Made by a program: the position numbers and the translations under genes. DNA of 64,000 nucleotides from Roseibium sp. Sym1 (lineage in GTDB: Bacteria > Pseudomonadota > Alphaproteobacteria > Rhizobiales > Stappiaceae): NCBI RefSeq assembly GCF_027359675.1, contig NZ_CP114786.1:6298501-6362500 (forward strand). The letters run 5' to 3'. The stretch's first letter is position 1; every line of letters starts with the position of its first letter. A model generated the notes under the pieces. That model saw nothing but the letters and a program-made list of their open reading frames with translations, did not search any database and was not told the origin of the DNA. Shown here piece after piece: positions 61,931 to 64,000 of the stretch.

Positions 61931-62998
61931 GTGCCGAATTCCGCTCCAAAGTCCCCCTTTCCCATTTTCGATGGCCACAATGACACGCTTCTGAAACTCG
62001 AGATCGAAGCCCTCAAGGGCCAGGACCGCAGTTTTTTCGAGCGCTCCAACGTCGGCCACATCGACAGGGTTCGCGCAGACGAGGCAGGGTTTGCCGGCGG
62101 CCTCTTCGCGATGTTCGTTCCCTCCAACCCCGACCAGGATTTCTCCAAACCGTTCGACCCGAAAAACCCGGCCAATTACCAGCCGGTTCCGCAGAAGCAG
62201 GCGCTTGATTTCACAATGCGGCTGATCGAGCGCGCCGAGCAGATCGTGACGGATGCGGAAGGTTCGGCCGTGATCTGCCGGACACCTGAGGAGAACCAAA
62301 TCGCGATCGAGGCAGGCCAACTGGCTGTGAGCCTTCACATCGAGGGTGCCGAGGCCATCGACACGAATTTCTATGCGCTGGAAGATCTCTACCGCCGCGG
62401 TCTGCGTTCGCTCGGTCTTGTCTGGAGCCGTGAAAACGCCTTCGGCTACGGTGTGCCTATGGCGCATCCCGCGTCGCCGGATATCGGTCCGGGTCTGCCT
62501 GAAGCCGGTCGCGACCTGGTGCGGGCCTGCAACCAGCTCGGCATTCTTCTCGATGTCTCGCACCTCAACGAAAAGGGGTTCTGGGATCTCGCCCGGATCA
62601 CCGACCGGCCAATCGTCGCGAGCCATTCCAATGCCCATGCGATCTGCGCAAGCAGCCGGAACCTGACCGACAAGCAGCTGGACGCCATCAAGGAAAGCGG
62701 CGGTCTGGTCGGGATCAACTTCCACGTGGCCTTCCTGAGACCGGACGGCGCTTACGGACGCGACATGCCACTGGACGTGATCGCGGATCACGCCGCCTAC
62801 CTGGTTGATCGCCTGGGCGAGGACTGCGTCGCGCTCGGATCGGACTTCGACGGTTGCGTGTTGCCACGCGATCTTGGTGACGTCACCGGGCTCGGCCGGT
62901 TGATGGAAGCCCTTGATGCCCGGGGCTTCACCAGTGAACTCCTGGAAAAGATCGCCTACCGGAACTGGATTTCGGCCCTGGAGAAAGCCGCAAGCTGA
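61931..62998 (+). CDS. Membrane dipeptidase (peptidase M19 / renal dipeptidase family)
   Basis: 355 aa. The zinc-site motifs are FDGHNDTLLKL (His/Asp), AVSLHIEGAEAI (Glu), LLDVSHLNEKGFWDL and VASHSNAHAI (His residues), and VALGSDFDGCVLP (Asp). These define the M19 fold, which hydrolyses dipeptides, including D-residue ones. GTG 61931 is chosen because AAGGA lies about 8 nt upstream; the frame is open from 61889 by a TTG. No signal peptide is seen, so a cytoplasmic enzyme is likely despite the family name. Confidence 0.9.
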   Translation: MPNSAPKSPFPIFDGHNDTLLKLEIEALKGQDRSFFERSNVGHIDRVRADEAGFAGGLFAMFVPSNPDQDFSKPFDPKNPANYQPVPQKQALDFTMRLIERAEQIVTDAEGSAVICRTPEENQIAIEAGQLAVSLHIEGAEAIDTNFYALEDLYRRGLRSLGLVWSRENAFGYGVPMAHPASPDIGPGLPEAGRDLVRACNQLGILLDVSHLNEKGFWDLARITDRPIVASHSNAHAICASSRNLTDKQLDAIKESGGLVGINFHVAFLRPDGAYGRDMPLDVIADHAAYLVDRLGEDCVALGSDFDGCVLPRDLGDVTGLGRLMEALDARGFTSELLEKIAYRNWISALEKAAS

Positions 62999-63374
62999 GC
63001 GGATTCACGCCTGTCCACCACGGTTTTCGCCGCTCGCAAACTTGTTACTGAAGCCAACAAGTTAGCGATTGCATTTGGTCCGGGACGGCGAAACAATGTA
63101 TTTATTGATATTTTTTGCAGTCGTCCGAATATGCAGACCGGCATTGTATCTGAACTGCACGCCAGAATTTCCGGGTTTGGGCCGGGGACAAGAAGCAGGC
63201 AAATACTGAAGCGGAACGGCGGCTGGGCAGAATTGGCACGCCCCATCGACCTTTCCTTCGCCCGCGCGGAAGATCGGATCCAGAGGAGTTTGAGATTGCG
63301 GCCGGGGGCCTCCGCCGGCAGTGGTCTCGACATGTGTTGCCAATCGGACGCGATGCCAGTGGGGAGGCAACGAC
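62999..63374. other. Interval before the GntR gene
   Basis: About 375 nt with no supported gene. It contains an AT-rich stretch (63085-63135) suited to a promoter and GGGGAGG at 63360-63366, the ribosome site of the next gene. No repeat stands out. Confidence 0.5.
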
Positions 63375-64000
63375 GTGAGTTTTTTGGACGCCGCGGACAA
63401 GAATTCGGATAGGGTCAAAGGGCGCGGAGGCAAGCGCGCGCGAAAATCGGACGCCGTCTACCAGGATTTGAAACGGAAGATCCTGACGGGCGAAATGACC
63501 TCGGAAAGCCCGATCACCGAACAATCCCTCGCTCAGGACTACGGTTGTTCCCAAAGCACCATCCGCGAAGCCCTGATGCTTCTGCAGGAAAACGGTCTGG
63601 TGGTCCGGCGGGGCTACCAGGGAACGTTCGTGACCGACCCAAGCCTTCCCGAAGCCCGGCTGATGTTGAAATTGCGGGTGGATATTGAAACAACGGGCAT
63701 CGCCGAAGCGGTGAAATACATCACCGGACCAGAGCTCGACGACCTTTACGAACTGGACCGTCAGTTCGAGGAGCGGCGCGCGCAAAGGGACGTCTTCGGC
63801 TGCGCAGAAGTGGACAGGGCCCTGCATCTGAGATTGTTCAAGATTGCCCGAATGCCGGTCCTGGAGCCCATGCTGGTTCGAACCTTCATGATTCTCCAGC
63901 AGGTGATGCTGTCGACACCTCGCCCCGAAGCTTCCTGGGAACGGCCCAATGTGACCCCGCATGCGTCGATCTTCGATGCTCTTTCCTCCCGCGATGCGGA
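63375..64000 (+). CDS. GntR family transcriptional regulator, FCD-type (partial)
   Basis: The first about 208 codons are visible and the gene runs off the window end. It starts with GTG 63375, 8 nt after GGGGAGG. It reads SDAVYQDLKRKILTGEMTSESPITEQSLAQDYGCSQSTIREALMLLQENGLVVRRGYQGTFVTD, a classical GntR winged helix at about residues 30-95. A helical ligand domain of FadR/FCD type follows (LMLKLRVDIETTGIAEAVKYI..LHLRLFKIARMPVLEPMLVRTFMILQQVML). The basic N-terminal stretch (KGRGGKRARKS) is longer than usual. The target genes lie outside the window. Confidence 0.88.
   Translation, partial: MSFLDAADKNSDRVKGRGGKRARKSDAVYQDLKRKILTGEMTSESPITEQSLAQDYGCSQSTIREALMLLQENGLVVRRGYQGTFVTDPSLPEARLMLKLRVDIETTGIAEAVKYITGPELDDLYELDRQFEERRAQRDVFGCAEVDRALHLRLFKIARMPVLEPMLVRTFMILQQVMLSTPRPEASWERPNVTPHASIFDALSSRDA

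Overview
The window is about 64 kb of a GC-rich chromosome with dense, mostly ordinary metabolic and regulatory genes. An alphaproteobacterium is likely, most plausibly a marine Stappiaceae/Rhizobiales type (Roseibium/Labrenzia-like). The reasons are the hmgA-fahA cluster with a DUF2783 flavoprotein partner, TRAP transporters, MatB, a sitABCD metal transporter behind TGCAA/TTGCA dyads, and GC-rich palindromic repeats. The genus is an inference. No rRNA, CRISPR array or prophage was seen.

Layout. 1-2.5 kb: sulfate activation operon cysQ-cysD-cysN (minus strand, cysN cut by the window edge). 2.8-9.4 kb: PilZ protein, GST with a divergent WYL regulator, a CoA-transferase with a C-terminal extension, then a signal-peptide-bearing phosphatidylserine-decarboxylase-like pyruvoyl enzyme and a Cys-rich secreted protein. 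9.4-14.1 kb: DHFR-like reductase/TetR pair with an operator dyad, then an SRPBCC protein, an SDR and a MerR regulator; MerR-type operators precede both the SDR and merR. 14.2-19.85 kb: accessory stretch with AT-richer genes (GNAT, DUF4238-like, unknown membrane protein), about 1 kb of gene-poor DNA, tRNA-Gln and tRNA-Pro, and an intact IS481-type element right behind tRNA-Pro. 20-27 kb: secreted unknown, LacI regulator, gluconokinase, a DctPQM TRAP transporter and D-galactonate dehydratase, together a sugar-acid uptake and catabolism locus. 27-31.4 kb: RND efflux pump and its adaptor. 31.5-35.5 kb: sitABCD Mn/Fe ABC transporter. 35.8-48.4 kb: FG-GAP-like repeat protein, two chemoreceptors, and between them the homogentisate operon (hmgA, FAH hydrolase, MBL-fold protein, DinB protein, FAD monooxygenase, DUF2783). 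48.6-64 kb: small enzymes (GFA, NTF2-like, cupin, DUF2867, nitroreductase), a HerA-like ATPase, a periplasmic binding protein, DMT exporter/LysR pair, MFS exporter, malonyl-CoA synthetase, hemolysin III, L,D-transpeptidase, a membrane dipeptidase and the start of a GntR/FCD regulator.

Most interesting non-gene structure. Two copies (34319-34582 and 56871-57136) of a ~265-bp MITE-like element have about 20-bp terminal inverted repeats and an 18-bp internal inverted repeat; one is flanked by CTAG duplications. The other copy sits inside the sit operon and supplies the last residues and stop codon of sitA. A second family, nested palindromes of REP type, is present at 56742-56844 and in degenerate form at 49873-49958.

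The best candidates for undescribed biology are the secreted pyruvoyl decarboxylase-like protein with its neighbour, the DUF4238/membrane-protein accessory pair, the MITE family, and the homogentisate-linked MBL protein that lacks two canonical metal ligands.
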